A stretch of DNA of 64,000 nucleotides from Paraburkholderia polaris (GTDB taxonomy: Bacteria > Pseudomonadota > Gammaproteobacteria > Burkholderiales > Burkholderiaceae): assembly GCF_012927345.1 (NCBI RefSeq), contig NZ_JABBGJ010000013.1:122408-186407 (forward strand), written 5' to 3'. The notes under the pieces are model-generated. The model was not told the DNA's origin. It saw only the letters and a program-made list of their open reading frames with translations, and did not search any database. Below are positions 54,413 to 63,274 of the stretch, one piece after another (within the stretch, counting starts at the first letter, position 1; every line of letters begins with the position of its first letter). The position numbers and the translations under genes were made by a program.

Positions 54413-55498
54413 CTAAAACGTGTGCACAATTCCGATCGCGACCGCCAACTGATTTGCGCCTGTCGCCACTGGCGTAGTAGACCCCGTCGCGCTCAGTGCG
54501 GCCTTCGCGCTATTTATCACATAGGTCACATCGGTATACAGCGCTGTCCGTTTGGAAAGCCAGTAGTCAGCATTGACACCGGAACTCAGCGCGTGGGCCG
54601 ATACGCTACGATACGAGTGATAGTAGGACGCCGCGGAGAGATGAAGTTGTGGCGTCACCTTATAACGTACCCCGCCAAATGCCATGTACTGTGGTGGCGA
54701 TGCCTGCAGCGTGGCCGCCACATCATTGAGCAAAAGTTCGTAGCCGCCATAAAGAGTCGCGCTGCCGATTTGCCAGGATCCTCCAGCCACATACCGGCGC
54801 TCGCTATCATTCGCCGATGCAGCGCTCGTGCCTTGTCGCTGTTCGTAGGTGAATGTCAGGTTGAACGGTCCCTGCCGATAGCGCGCCCCAATGTCGTACT
54901 CCTTGCCAACCCGGAACTCGCCCGGAACCTGCGCTCCATTGGGGACCGTGGCATCGTAGCCGAAGCTGTAGAGCGCATTTACCTCGAACGGTCCAGCATG
55001 ACCCAGGTACCCAACGGAGTTGTCTGCTCGCCCAACAAACTGTGAGTCCTGAGCAGAAAGCCCGTAGCTCGAATAATTCAGCGGGTCGAGTGAAAGGAAA
55101 TACCGATACATCGGCGTCATCTGACGGCCTGCCATCACGGAGCCATATCGATCCGATTCGAGACCGACAAATGCCTGGCGGCCAAACAGTCGGCCACCCT
55201 GCTGCAGCGTGCCGTTATTCATAGCGATACCCGACTCGAGCGTGAAGATCGATCGCAGGCCGTCGCCGAGATCTTCCTTTCCGGTCACGCCCCACCGCGA
55301 ATTGATACGGTTGCCCGTGTTTAGCCTGAACAGATCCCCTGATCCGGTTTTGGACGTATGACTCACGTATTCGACGCCGGAATCGACGATGCCATAGAGG
55401 GTCACTGAAGATTGAGCATGCGCACCGGCGCTCAGGCTCCCCGCAACACCGCAAATGAGCAGAAGCTTCAACGACTGTTTCGTGTTATTCGACTTCAC
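54413..55498 (-). CDS. Gram-negative porin (Burkholderia OmpC-like)
   Basis: A 361-residue outer-membrane porin. A signal peptide ending at AGAHA is followed by QSSVTLYGIVDSGVEYVS, the usual first strand of beta-proteobacterial trimeric porins. The SRWGVTGKEDLGDGLRSIF stretch and a C-terminal phenylalanine (VHTF) fit the family. It lies between the uronate operon and an aromatic-uptake MFS gene; a separate promoter is likely in the AT-rich stretch 55499-55604. The substrate is not predictable. Confidence 0.95.
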   Translation of the reverse strand: MKSNNTKQSLKLLLICGVAGSLSAGAHAQSSVTLYGIVDSGVEYVSHTSKTGSGDLFRLNTGNRINSRWGVTGKEDLGDGLRSIFTLESGIAMNNGTLQQGGRLFGRQAFVGLESDRYGSVMAGRQMTPMYRYFLSLDPLNYSSYGLSAQDSQFVGRADNSVGYLGHAGPFEVNALYSFGYDATVPNGAQVPGEFRVGKEYDIGARYRQGPFNLTFTYEQRQGTSAASANDSERRYVAGGSWQIGSATLYGGYELLLNDVAATLQASPPQYMAFGGVRYKVTPQLHLSAASYYHSYRSVSAHALSSGVNADYWLSKRTALYTDVTYVINSAKAALSATGSTTPVATGANQLAVAIGIVHTF

Positions 55499-55604
55499 TG
55501 CCTCTCTCCATTGAATATTATTAATAGATTAGTTATGCAAAATTATTAAAGAAATAAAACCAGAAAGAAAAGCATCTACGCCTCACTCTAGTTTTCCCCC
55601 ACCC

Positions 55605-56855
55605 TCATTCCCGGGCGATGTGTTTGCTGACGAAGAACATGGCAACCGCGCCCACCAGCGGTCCAACGGCAAGCGTTTGGAGCGCAAGCATGAACGAATG
55701 GGTGCCGCCATAGACATGCCCCACCGCGAGCGGAGAAACGGCGCTTCCCATCTGCCAGATAGCATTAGTCCATCCGGCGCTGGCACCAGCCAGACGCTTG
55801 CCCGACGCATCGCTTATCTGAGCCATCAGAACGGGAAGGTAGCCGAACGAGAAAGCGCCAAGTATCGGAGCAACCAGATAGAACTGTGCTGCCGTCGAGC
55901 AACTTCCGAAAACCAGCAGTGTGACTGTGAACGCCAGCAGACACAGGATCGAGATCAACTTGCGCGACACACCGGGCAGGTCGGAAATCCAACCGAGTGT
56001 CGGCTTTGCGATGACCGCCCCTATTCCAAACGACGCGATGATCGAGCCCGCCACGACGGGTGAGATACCGTAGTGCCTGGTCATTAACGCATTGCCCCAG
56101 GCGCCGAAACCCACCGTCGCCCACAGACCTCCGCATCCCGCAACGGCCAGCACGATCAGGTTGCGGTTACGCAGCAGGCCGAGCATCTCTTTTGCGCTGT
56201 TTCGTGTAGGCGACTGGTCGTTGGCTGGGCGATTCTTCAATAGCAACAGCGCGACAATACCCCACACAAAGGTCACAATACCGAGTATCCGGAAGGCGTC
56301 GGACCAACCGTGTTTTGCGGAAAATGACGGAACGAAAGCATTGGCGATGACCACGGCCATCGAGGTAGCGGTCGTGTAAATGCCCATCGCCCGTCCACGG
56401 TCTCGCGAAAACCATGCAGGAATGATCTTCATGCCGGCCGAGTAATCCGCACCCGCGGCAAAACCCATTGCAAGCTGAATCACGATGCCGGCCGCCAGCG
56501 ATTCGGTATAGCCGAAACAGAATGTGAAAACGCCGAGCGGCAGCAGCGCCAAGGTGAGCATTAACCGTCCACCGAGCAGATCGGTCAGTATGCCGCCGAC
56601 CACATTGGCCAGCACGTAGCCCACATAGAAAGCCGTCACAAACGCGCCGAGCATGGCGACCTTGAGCCCTAGCGAAGCGCCGACGGGTGCCGCAACCGTA
56701 CTCCACGCCACCCGGTCGACGTAGCTGAGGAGAAACGCCGCCCAGACGATGAACAGGGCAACCCACCGGTAACTGCTGGCCTCTGTGCCTGCAGAGGACT
56801 TCGCAGACGAGACGCTGCCGGATGCGTCTCCAGACGACATCATATTTTCCTCCAT
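55605..56855 (-). CDS. MFS transporter of the aromatic oxygenase cluster
   Basis: A 416-residue, 12-helix protein. Helix 1 carries LLSYVDRVAWSTVA and loop 4-5 reads WFSRDRGRAMGIYTT, as in the anion:cation symporter and oxalate/formate-like groups. Two ATGs, at 56855 (GGAGGA upstream) and 56843 (GGAGG upstream), are both plausible starts. It is the last gene of the leftward Rieske oxygenase operon and probably imports the aromatic acid. Confidence 0.9.
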   Translation of the reverse strand: MEENMMSSGDASGSVSSAKSSAGTEASSYRWVALFIVWAAFLLSYVDRVAWSTVAAPVGASLGLKVAMLGAFVTAFYVGYVLANVVGGILTDLLGGRLMLTLALLPLGVFTFCFGYTESLAAGIVIQLAMGFAAGADYSAGMKIIPAWFSRDRGRAMGIYTTATSMAVVIANAFVPSFSAKHGWSDAFRILGIVTFVWGIVALLLLKNRPANDQSPTRNSAKEMLGLLRNRNLIVLAVAGCGGLWATVGFGAWGNALMTRHYGISPVVAGSIIASFGIGAVIAKPTLGWISDLPGVSRKLISILCLLAFTVTLLVFGSCSTAAQFYLVAPILGAFSFGYLPVLMAQISDASGKRLAGASAGWTNAIWQMGSAVSPLAVGHVYGGTHSFMLALQTLAVGPLVGAVAMFFVSKHIARE

Positions 56856-56945
56856 GACTCCTCCAATGCAAGGCGTGCGCGAAGCCGCCCTTTTGTTCTG
56901 ATTCTTGACCCAGCCTGTCGATGCAGGCTGGTACGCGTTCCACTG

Positions 56946-57917
56946 CTATAAATCGAGCACGAGCATCCGGGATTTCGCGCGTGAGCAACAGGGCAGGAAC
57001 TGATCGTTGCGAGCCTGCTCGTCAGGCGAGAGGAACAGATCGCGATGATCGGGCTCACCGTCCAGCACACGCGTGAGGCACGTGCCGCATATGCCCTGCT
57101 CACACGACACCGGCACGTCGACACCGGCTGCGACCAATGCCTGTATAACGGTCTGGGTCGCCGAAACCGGCACGACCCGACCGGACCTTGCAAGCCGAAT
57201 GTCGAAAGACGCCTCGTCATGGTTCGCTGCCGGCGCCGGCGCCGCCGAAAAATATTCGTAGTGCAGTCGATCGGAGGGCCAGCCCAGCAAGCGTGCCTTG
57301 TCAAGCACCGCGCTCATGAAGCCCTGCGGACCGCATACATACAGGTGCAGATCAGGTTGCGGGTCGGCCAATAGCGCGTCGAGATCGATACGTTGTGCTT
57401 GATCGGCATCATCAAAGTGGCACCGTGCGGAGTCTGCCCACGGTGAACCGGTGATGCGCTCCATGAAGGCCGCTCGAGAGGACGATCGGGCGCAGTAGTG
57501 AAGACTGAATGCTGCACCCTCGCGACTCAACTGCTCGGCCATGCAAAGCAGAGGTGTCAGGCCAATACCGCCTGCGAACAGCAGATGTCGGACACGCCCT
57601 CGTGCGAGGGAAAAATGATTGCGTGGCGCACTGATCTGTATCTCGTCACCCTCGTGCACAGCGTTGTGCAAACCTGCCGAGCCGCCACGCGAGGTATCGT
57701 CGCGCAGAACAGCGATCTGATACCGATGACGTTCCGACGGGCAATTGCACAGCGAGTACTGCCGGACAAGGCCGCCAGGTACATGCACGTCGATATGGGC
57801 GCCCGCTTCGAACGCCGGCAACTCGCTTCCATCGAGGCTGGCAAGTTCGAAACTGACAATACCCTCCGCCTCCGCACGCCGGCGCGCAACGCGCACCGTA
57901 AGCCTGGAATGATTCAT
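56946..57917 (-). CDS. VanB/PDR-type ferredoxin-NAD(P)H reductase
   Basis: A 323-residue reductase. The FMN-binding RQYSLCNCPSE, the NAD motif LLFAGGIGLTPLLCMAE and YVCGPQGFM, and a C-terminal plant-type 2Fe-2S domain with SCEQGICGTC and a last cysteine near FLPCC are all visible. It supplies electrons to the Rieske oxygenase two genes upstream. It begins 11 bases after the SDR stop, showing co-transcription. Confidence 0.93.
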   Translation of the reverse strand: MNHSRLTVRVARRRAEAEGIVSFELASLDGSELPAFEAGAHIDVHVPGGLVRQYSLCNCPSERHRYQIAVLRDDTSRGGSAGLHNAVHEGDEIQISAPRNHFSLARGRVRHLLFAGGIGLTPLLCMAEQLSREGAAFSLHYCARSSSRAAFMERITGSPWADSARCHFDDADQAQRIDLDALLADPQPDLHLYVCGPQGFMSAVLDKARLLGWPSDRLHYEYFSAAPAPAANHDEASFDIRLARSGRVVPVSATQTVIQALVAAGVDVPVSCEQGICGTCLTRVLDGEPDHRDLFLSPDEQARNDQFLPCCSRAKSRMLVLDL

Positions 57918-57928
57918 GACAGTCGCCC

Positions 57929-58711
57929 TTACATGATCGACAAGCCGCCGTCGACCATCAGCGTTGTACCGGTGATGAACGATGCTTCGTCACTTGCGAA
58001 CCAGAGGATCGGCCAGGCGATTTCTTCGGGCGTGGCCCACCGCCCGATCAACGACGTATCCTGCCGCTGAGTCTTGAGCACTTCCAGGTTGTTCCCAGCG
58101 GCGCGCGCGCGGTTGACGTGGAAGTCGGTCAACGTGGAACCCGGACACACCGCATTAACACGCACTCCTTTCTCTGCTTCTTCAAACGCCAGCGTGCGCG
58201 TCATGGCGAGCATGCCGGCCTTGGTCGCGTCGTAAAGGCCCATGCCCTTACGACCGGTCACGGCATAGCAGGACGACACGTTGACGATGCTGGCCGCCCC
58301 CGTTCGACGCAATAGAGGAAGGGCTGCCTTGCAGTAATTTGAAGTGCCAATCAGATTGACAGACACCATCGCCTGCCACTCCGCTGGCGAGGCGTTCGCC
58401 AACGTGCTGTAGTTGCGCATCGCCGCATTGTTGACTAGCACGTCGAGCCGGTCGAACGAATCAGCCGCAAGCTCGGCCACGCGGGTCGCATCGTCCGGGT
58501 TCGAGACGTCGGCCGCAAAAGTCTTGACCTGAGCGGAGGGATTGAGTCGAATCAGCTCGTCGGCGGTATGCGCCAGCGCCATCGGATTCGCATCGACCAG
58601 CACGACCGCGGCACCCTCTGCGCAAAATACACGAGCTGTCGCGGCGCCGATGCCTCCACCGCCGCCCGTGATCAATGCGACCTTGCCGTGAAGTCTTGTT
58701 CCTTGCTGCAT
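57929..58711 (-). CDS. short-chain dehydrogenase/reductase
   Basis: A 260-residue classical SDR. The cofactor motif TGGGGGIG lies at residues 15-22, the NNAA motif at 94-97, and the catalytic Ser147, Tyr160 and Lys164 are in place. It lies between the oxygenase and its reductase, so it may oxidise a dihydrodiol or an alcohol product of the oxygenase. The acidic residue after strand 2 (LVDAN) suggests NAD. Confidence 0.92.
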   Translation of the reverse strand: MQQGTRLHGKVALITGGGGGIGAATARVFCAEGAAVVLVDANPMALAHTADELIRLNPSAQVKTFAADVSNPDDATRVAELAADSFDRLDVLVNNAAMRNYSTLANASPAEWQAMVSVNLIGTSNYCKAALPLLRRTGAASIVNVSSCYAVTGRKGMGLYDATKAGMLAMTRTLAFEEAEKGVRVNAVCPGSTLTDFHVNRARAAGNNLEVLKTQRQDTSLIGRWATPEEIAWPILWFASDEASFITGTTLMVDGGLSIM

Positions 58712-58787
58712 TTCATGCCGGCGCTATGCCGGCCTCCTTGTTGCTGAAACGATATTTGAGGAAACCGGACGCATGCCCGGCTCGAGA

Positions 58788-60059
58788 TCAGATCGAGTAG
58801 ATAGGCTGTCCCTTGCCGTCGGCAAGGTGAATCACAGCCCATTCCTGCGGCTTCTGATCACGTGGCAACAGTGCGCCCGCAGCGCGGACACGTTGCTGAT
58901 CAGCGGCGATCGCGGGCGGATCTGTGTCGGGAAGCAAAGCGGTGGCCGCTTCGTAGAGCATGCGGCGCGCCATCACAATCGCCCGGTCGGTCGGCAACAG
59001 CTTTTCCTTGCTGTGATCCTGTATCGGCCCCATGCTTTCCTGCAGCGAGGCGTCCTGCATGGCAAAGCCGAATACCCCCGAATAAGCCCGCTTTTCTTTT
59101 TGCGCCTGGCGGTCGATCAGGTAATCGTTGTCCTTGTTGGCCTTCGGGCGGAACGTGCCCGGTTCGTATTCGCAGTGGATCCCCTTGCCCGCCTCCAGGT
59201 CGCTCAATTCCTGCTCGCTCAATGGGCGGTCGGGACGGAAGTTGATGCTCCATGACCAGCAGCTCTCGTCGTCGATCGGTACCCACACGTGGCCCGCCAG
59301 CGAGTGGTCGCCGAACGGCGGGATGAGCGTGTACCACGGAAACAGCCACTGCGTGACGCGCCAGTAGTACGAATCCGGTTCGCCATTGCGGCGGCCGAAG
59401 AGGGTCAGCCCAAACTGCGTCTTCTCGATTTCGAAGATCACATTGCCGTCCGCCTTGATGTAGTCGAGGGCCTTGGTGCCCTGGTGCATGGGGTCTGCGT
59501 CGACCTCGTAGCGATGCACATACGACACGTGGCTGGTATCGATCCCGCCTTCCATGGCCTGCAGATAGTTCGATTCCTGGAGTCGCTTGGAAACGAACAC
59601 GTGACTTGCGGGGAGATTGCACCATTCGAGGTCCGGGGGAGCCGGCTGACGGTCCTTCGGGCCCATGTAGGCCCACACCATCCCTGCGCGCTCGATGCAC
59701 GGATACGCCGTGATACTCATGTGCTTGCACGCCTGAGGCGCAGACGGCACCTCGACACAATTACCGTCGCGATCGAATTTCAAGCCGTGATACGAGCAGC
59801 GGATGCCATTTTCTTCGTTGCGACCGAAATACAGCGACACGCCGCGATGGGAGCAGAACTCGTCGATCAACGCGGGTTTGCCGCTGGAGTCGCGAAACGC
59901 CAGCAGTTTTTCGCCGAGGATCTGCACGCGCACCGGCGGGCAATCCGGCTCGGCAATTTCGCTCGTCAAGAGTACCGGCACCCAGTAGCGCCGCATCAGG
60001 TCGCCCATTGCCGTTCCTGGGCCGGTGCGCACCAAGGTTTCTGACATGTTCTTGTCCAT
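58788..60059 (-). CDS. Rieske non-haem iron oxygenase, phthalate-dioxygenase type
   Basis: A 423-residue alpha-only oxygenase. Rieske ligands are C69-S-H71 and C88-S-Y-H91; the mononuclear iron site includes GGIDTSHVSYVH (residues 171-182). The type resembles phthalate 4,5-dioxygenase and phenoxybenzoate dioxygenase, which act with a VanB-like reductase as two-component systems. GGAG precedes the ATG. It is first in the operon, divergent from the IclR gene. The substrate is unknown, probably a carboxylated aromatic. Confidence 0.93.
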   Translation of the reverse strand: MDKNMSETLVRTGPGTAMGDLMRRYWVPVLLTSEIAEPDCPPVRVQILGEKLLAFRDSSGKPALIDEFCSHRGVSLYFGRNEENGIRCSYHGLKFDRDGNCVEVPSAPQACKHMSITAYPCIERAGMVWAYMGPKDRQPAPPDLEWCNLPASHVFVSKRLQESNYLQAMEGGIDTSHVSYVHRYEVDADPMHQGTKALDYIKADGNVIFEIEKTQFGLTLFGRRNGEPDSYYWRVTQWLFPWYTLIPPFGDHSLAGHVWVPIDDESCWSWSINFRPDRPLSEQELSDLEAGKGIHCEYEPGTFRPKANKDNDYLIDRQAQKEKRAYSGVFGFAMQDASLQESMGPIQDHSKEKLLPTDRAIVMARRMLYEAATALLPDTDPPAIAADQQRVRAAGALLPRDQKPQEWAVIHLADGKGQPIYSI

Positions 60060-60083
60060 CTTTTCTCCAGATCAGGTTTTCGC

Positions 60084-60125
60084 GTTGTCCGCTGTGTGAG
60101 AATTAAATCTCATTCTACGGACAAC
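60084..60125. promoter_or_regulatory. 42-bp nested palindrome, candidate IclR operator
   Basis: The outer arms GTTGTCCG (60084-60091) and CGGACAAC (60118-60125) and the inner arms TGAGA (60097-60101) and TCTCA (60108-60112) share one centre. It lies 25 bp upstream of the Rieske oxygenase ATG and 84 bp upstream of the IclR ATG, the expected place for a shared operator. Confidence 0.65.
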
Positions 60126-60209
60126 TTGACTCAAGTCAAGCCGTCGGAACCCCAGGACTTTCACTACAATGCGCAATTAGAAAGCGGCAGCGCGAATAGG
60201 AAATTTCAA

Positions 60210-60998
60210 ATGGAAGAGAAAAAATCGCACGAAAGTGTGCGAGCAGTGGAAAGGGCGCTGGAAATTCTCCTTGCGTTCCGCCCAGGCGATAAGGAGCTGG
60301 CGGTCGCGGAGTTACTTACACGCGTGGACCTGAGTCGGCCCACGTTGTATCGGTTGCTCAACACACTTGAACAACAAGGCTTTCTGGTCTCGTCGGGCGA
60401 GCCGCAGCGATTTCGCCTCGGTAGCGCCGTTGCACAGTTGGCTCACGTCTGGATGACGAGTCACAGCATCGCGCAGCTTGCCCAGCCGATGCTGCGCAAT
60501 CTGTGGGAGGAGACGACGGAAACAGTGGCCCTGTTCGTGCCGGACGGCGTGTACCGGCTGTGTGTCGCAGAGATGGAGAGTCCGCAGCCGCTGAGCTTCC
60601 GGCGCGGCGTCGGCTATCGTGAAAAGCTGGTGCTGGGCGCGAGTGGCCGGTCAATCCTTTCCCAGATGCAGCTTCCTGCCGAAGAACTGAGCCGCTACCT
60701 GTCCGATCCGAGCCAGGATGTCGAGCGCTTGATTGGCGATCTGGAAACAATCCGCACGCAGGGTTTTGCAACGAGCCACCATGAACTGATTGACGGTGCG
60801 GTCGCCGTCGCCGCGCCGTTCTTCAATGGTGCGGATCAGGTAGCGGGTGCGCTTTGCATATTCGGCCCCAGCGTGCGCGTCACCAATCAGCGGGTCGCGC
60901 AATTTGCTGATTTGGTCAGACGCGAGGCGGGAAACCTGTCGCGAGTGCTCGGGCAGCAGACGAGGCAGGCTCACGTAACGGCTGGCTCCCGCAAATAA
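60210..60998 (+). CDS. IclR-family regulator
   Basis: About 262 residues from the ATG at 60210, with AGGAAA upstream; a longer in-frame start at 60096 falls inside the palindrome and is unlikely. The N-terminal winged helix (VRAVERALEILLAF, LSRPTLYRLLNTLEQQGFL) is followed by an IclR effector domain (GYREKLVLGASGRSIL, DGAVAVAAPFFNGADQVAGAL). It is divergent from the oxygenase operon and is its likely regulator. Confidence 0.93.
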   Translation: MEEKKSHESVRAVERALEILLAFRPGDKELAVAELLTRVDLSRPTLYRLLNTLEQQGFLVSSGEPQRFRLGSAVAQLAHVWMTSHSIAQLAQPMLRNLWEETTETVALFVPDGVYRLCVAEMESPQPLSFRRGVGYREKLVLGASGRSILSQMQLPAEELSRYLSDPSQDVERLIGDLETIRTQGFATSHHELIDGAVAVAAPFFNGADQVAGALCIFGPSVRVTNQRVAQFADLVRREAGNLSRVLGQQTRQAHVTAGSRK

Positions 60999-61663
60999 CG
61001 GAGCGTTTGCGCGAAGTCAAACCAGCAACCTGGATATTCGACGCGTAGGTGTCACGCTCACAACTGTTCGGGGATCAGCGCTATATGGCGCAACTTGATA
61101 TCGGTGGCCTTCCATTCGATATGGTCAGGGAATCGATTGAACTGCTTGTTTGATCTGTGCCGGTGACGTGTCTCGCTCGATTTCGCTAGATCGACGAGCC
61201 TCGTCTCGCAGGTCGCGCACTATTGAGCCTCAATAGCAAGGCCGAGCAGGTGCGCTACGTGGACTCAAATCGCGGGTTACTACCAGCATCGGAACACAAA
61301 AGCATGACCGCTCTGTCAAAACTTCGCTGACCTTTAAGTATCAGTCATAGATTGGCCAGCGAGGTCCGGATGTGCGTGTCATGCATCACGCTCCATGGCT
61401 CAGTCTGGCGCGATCTGTCCGAGGCCCAGCGTATAGCTTGTCAGTAGCAACTCGACGTCCTTCCCCCGCATCCGCTCGGGAATATTTCCATCGAGCGTGA
61501 CGATCACGTGCAGTCCGACATCCACGGACCTGACGTCGCGCGCCGTGCCAGTCTGTGTCAACGGCCGGTCCGCGGCGGCACGGCTGGTCAGATTGAGGCT
61601 GGTTGCAAAACAGTGCCGTCACCACGTGCGGAATAGTTTCGAATAGCAGACCGGGGGATTAAC
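60999..61663. other. gene-poor debris after the IclR gene
   Basis: No complete gene. At 61049-61153 (+) a short frame ends AQLDIGGLPFDMVRESIELL before a stop, possibly the tail of a luciferase-like flavin oxidoreductase. At about 61400-61640 (-) a 75-residue open C-terminal fragment of unknown family ends LLLTSYTLGLGQIAPD. A 17-bp perfect palindrome lies at 61220-61236. Confidence 0.4.
61220..61236. promoter_or_regulatory. CTATTGAG-C-CTCAATAG palindrome
   Basis: A perfect 8+1+8 inverted repeat in a gene-poor region. It looks like an operator left behind after gene loss, or a small hairpin; no neighbouring promoter is evident. Confidence 0.3.
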
Positions 61664-62146
61664 TCACTCGACCGCCTTCACCATATCCTCGATCACTTTC
61701 TTGGCGTCGCCGAACACCATCATCGTCTTGTCCATGTAGAACAGGTCGTTGTCGAGACCTGCGTAACCTGCCGCCATCGACCGTTTATTCACAATGACCG
61801 TGCGCGCCTTGTACGCCTCAATGATCGGGATGCCCGCGATCGGCGACTTCGGATCGTTCTTCGCCGCCGGGTTCACCACGTCGTTCGCGCCGCGCTTCAG
61901 TAGTGGCAACTCGGCATCGGTCTGAGACTAGACCTTGAGGACGAGATCAGCGCCGAACGCAGTCGCCGCGTCGACGATTTCCGCGCCGGCGGCTGTAAAG
62001 GCTTCGTCAGGAAAGCTCGCGCCGGTGCCAGCGCCGCTCTGGATCGTGACCCGGTGGCCCTGGGTCACATACTTCCTGACCGTTTCGGGCGTCGCGGCGA
62101 CGCGGGTTTCGTGCGCGCGCGTCTCGGCTGGCACTCCGATGTGCAT
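61664..62146 (-). pseudogene. pntA-pntB deletion fusion with internal stop (NAD(P) transhydrogenase relic)
   Basis: One minus-strand frame. Codons 1-72 are the N-terminus of the PntA subunit (MHIGVPAETRAHETRVAATP onward, to LVLKV). A TAG at 61928-61930 follows, then in the same frame [11 protein letters not shown], which is still PntA-like. Without a break this joins [19 protein letters not shown], the C-terminal NADP-binding part of PntB, which runs to the normal end DMVKAVE. The middle of the operon is therefore deleted in frame at a Gly-Ala shared by both proteins, and the later TAG probably replaced a CAG codon. No function is expected. Confidence 0.8.
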
Positions 62147-62390
62147 GGTGTATTTAGAAAGTCAGGTAAGCTCGACAAGTGCGAGACCGGAATGACACAA
62201 GGTCATCGGCAACGGACCCCGGCAGCGAACCTCACCCTAACGGTAGAGGAAAGACGGCCGGCGGTCAGTTTCATCGGAACAGTGTTCGACCAGTTTTCTC
62301 GTGCGCGCTGACGCTGTACCGCCGGGGCTCGCACACGCGTGCGAGTCCACCGGTCAGGTCCCGTGCAAATTTTCTCACCTGGCGCGCGGC

Positions 62391-63242
62391 TCAGTTGTAG
62401 CAATAGACGCCTTGCCCAACCTTGCGACCCAGCCGGCCAGCAGCCACGAGTTCGCGCAGCAGCGGACATGCGCGATATTTCGAGTCACCAAAGTCCTTGA
62501 CGAATACGTCCATCACGGACAGGCAGACGTCGAGTCCCACCAGGTCTGCGAGCGCCAGCGGGCCGATGGGGTGGCTCGCGCCAAGACGCATGCCGGCGTC
62601 GATCTCCTCGGCCGTGGCGACGCCCTCTGCAAGCAGAAAAAAGGCTTCGTTAATCATCGGCACCAGAATCCGGTTGACCACGAACCCAGGCGAGTTCTTG
62701 ACACCAATGGGCGACTTGTCGAGCCTGACCGTCAGTTCGCGAACCGCTTCGGCAGTCGCCGCGCCGGTCTGCAAGCCGCGAATAATTTCGACGAGCGGCA
62801 TCATCGGGACCGGATTGAAGAAATGCAAGCCGATGAAGCGCGACGGATCGGCGAGCGTCGCGCCTAGCGAGGTGATCGAGATCGATGAGGTGTTCGAAGC
62901 GATGATCGCATCGGGCCGCACCACAGATTCAATCTGTTTCAGTATACGAAGCTTCAGATCGAGGTTTTCGGTGGCAGCTTCGACCACGAGATCCGCCGCC
63001 GCGAGTTGCCCATAGTCGGTCGACGTTTCGATGCGGGCGAGCGCCGCATCGCGTGTCGCCACGTCCAGCTTCTCTTTGGCGACGAGCCGGTCAAGGCTGG
63101 CTGTCAGGGCGGCGACGCCTTTGCCCAACGCGGCATCGCTAACGTCGATCAGAATGGTTCTGAGTCCGGCAACCGCGGCGGCTTGAGCAATACCGTTGCC
63201 CATCGTGCCTGCGCCGACGACCCCTAGCGTTTCAATTGTCAT
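62391..63242 (-). CDS. 3-hydroxyacyl-CoA (3-hydroxybutyryl-CoA) dehydrogenase
   Basis: About 283 residues from the ATG at 63242, with GAAGGAGA upstream. The NAD motif LGVVGAGTMGNGIAQA is at the N-terminus, the ASNTSSISIT and HFFNPVPMMPLVEII segments (catalytic His) lie in the middle, and SPGFVVNRILVPMINEA starts the C-terminal dimer domain. The length matches the short FadB2/Hbd type. It starts 32 bases after the thiolase stop, so the two form a beta-oxidation operon. Confidence 0.95.
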   Translation of the reverse strand: MTIETLGVVGAGTMGNGIAQAAAVAGLRTILIDVSDAALGKGVAALTASLDRLVAKEKLDVATRDAALARIETSTDYGQLAAADLVVEAATENLDLKLRILKQIESVVRPDAIIASNTSSISITSLGATLADPSRFIGLHFFNPVPMMPLVEIIRGLQTGAATAEAVRELTVRLDKSPIGVKNSPGFVVNRILVPMINEAFFLLAEGVATAEEIDAGMRLGASHPIGPLALADLVGLDVCLSVMDVFVKDFGDSKYRACPLLRELVAAGRLGRKVGQGVYCYN

Positions 63243-63274
63243 GATTGTCTCCTTCGTACCGCTGCGCGGCACGC

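Noticed and set aside
61049..61153. Possible C-terminus of a luciferase-like flavin oxidoreductase
   Set aside because: Only about 34 residues remain and the similarity is from memory; mentioned in the debris feature but not called as a gene.
62328..62345. CTCGCAC / GTGCGAG hairpin after the 3-hydroxyacyl-CoA dehydrogenase
   Set aside because: A 7-bp GC stem without a T-run in GC-rich DNA is weak evidence for a terminator.
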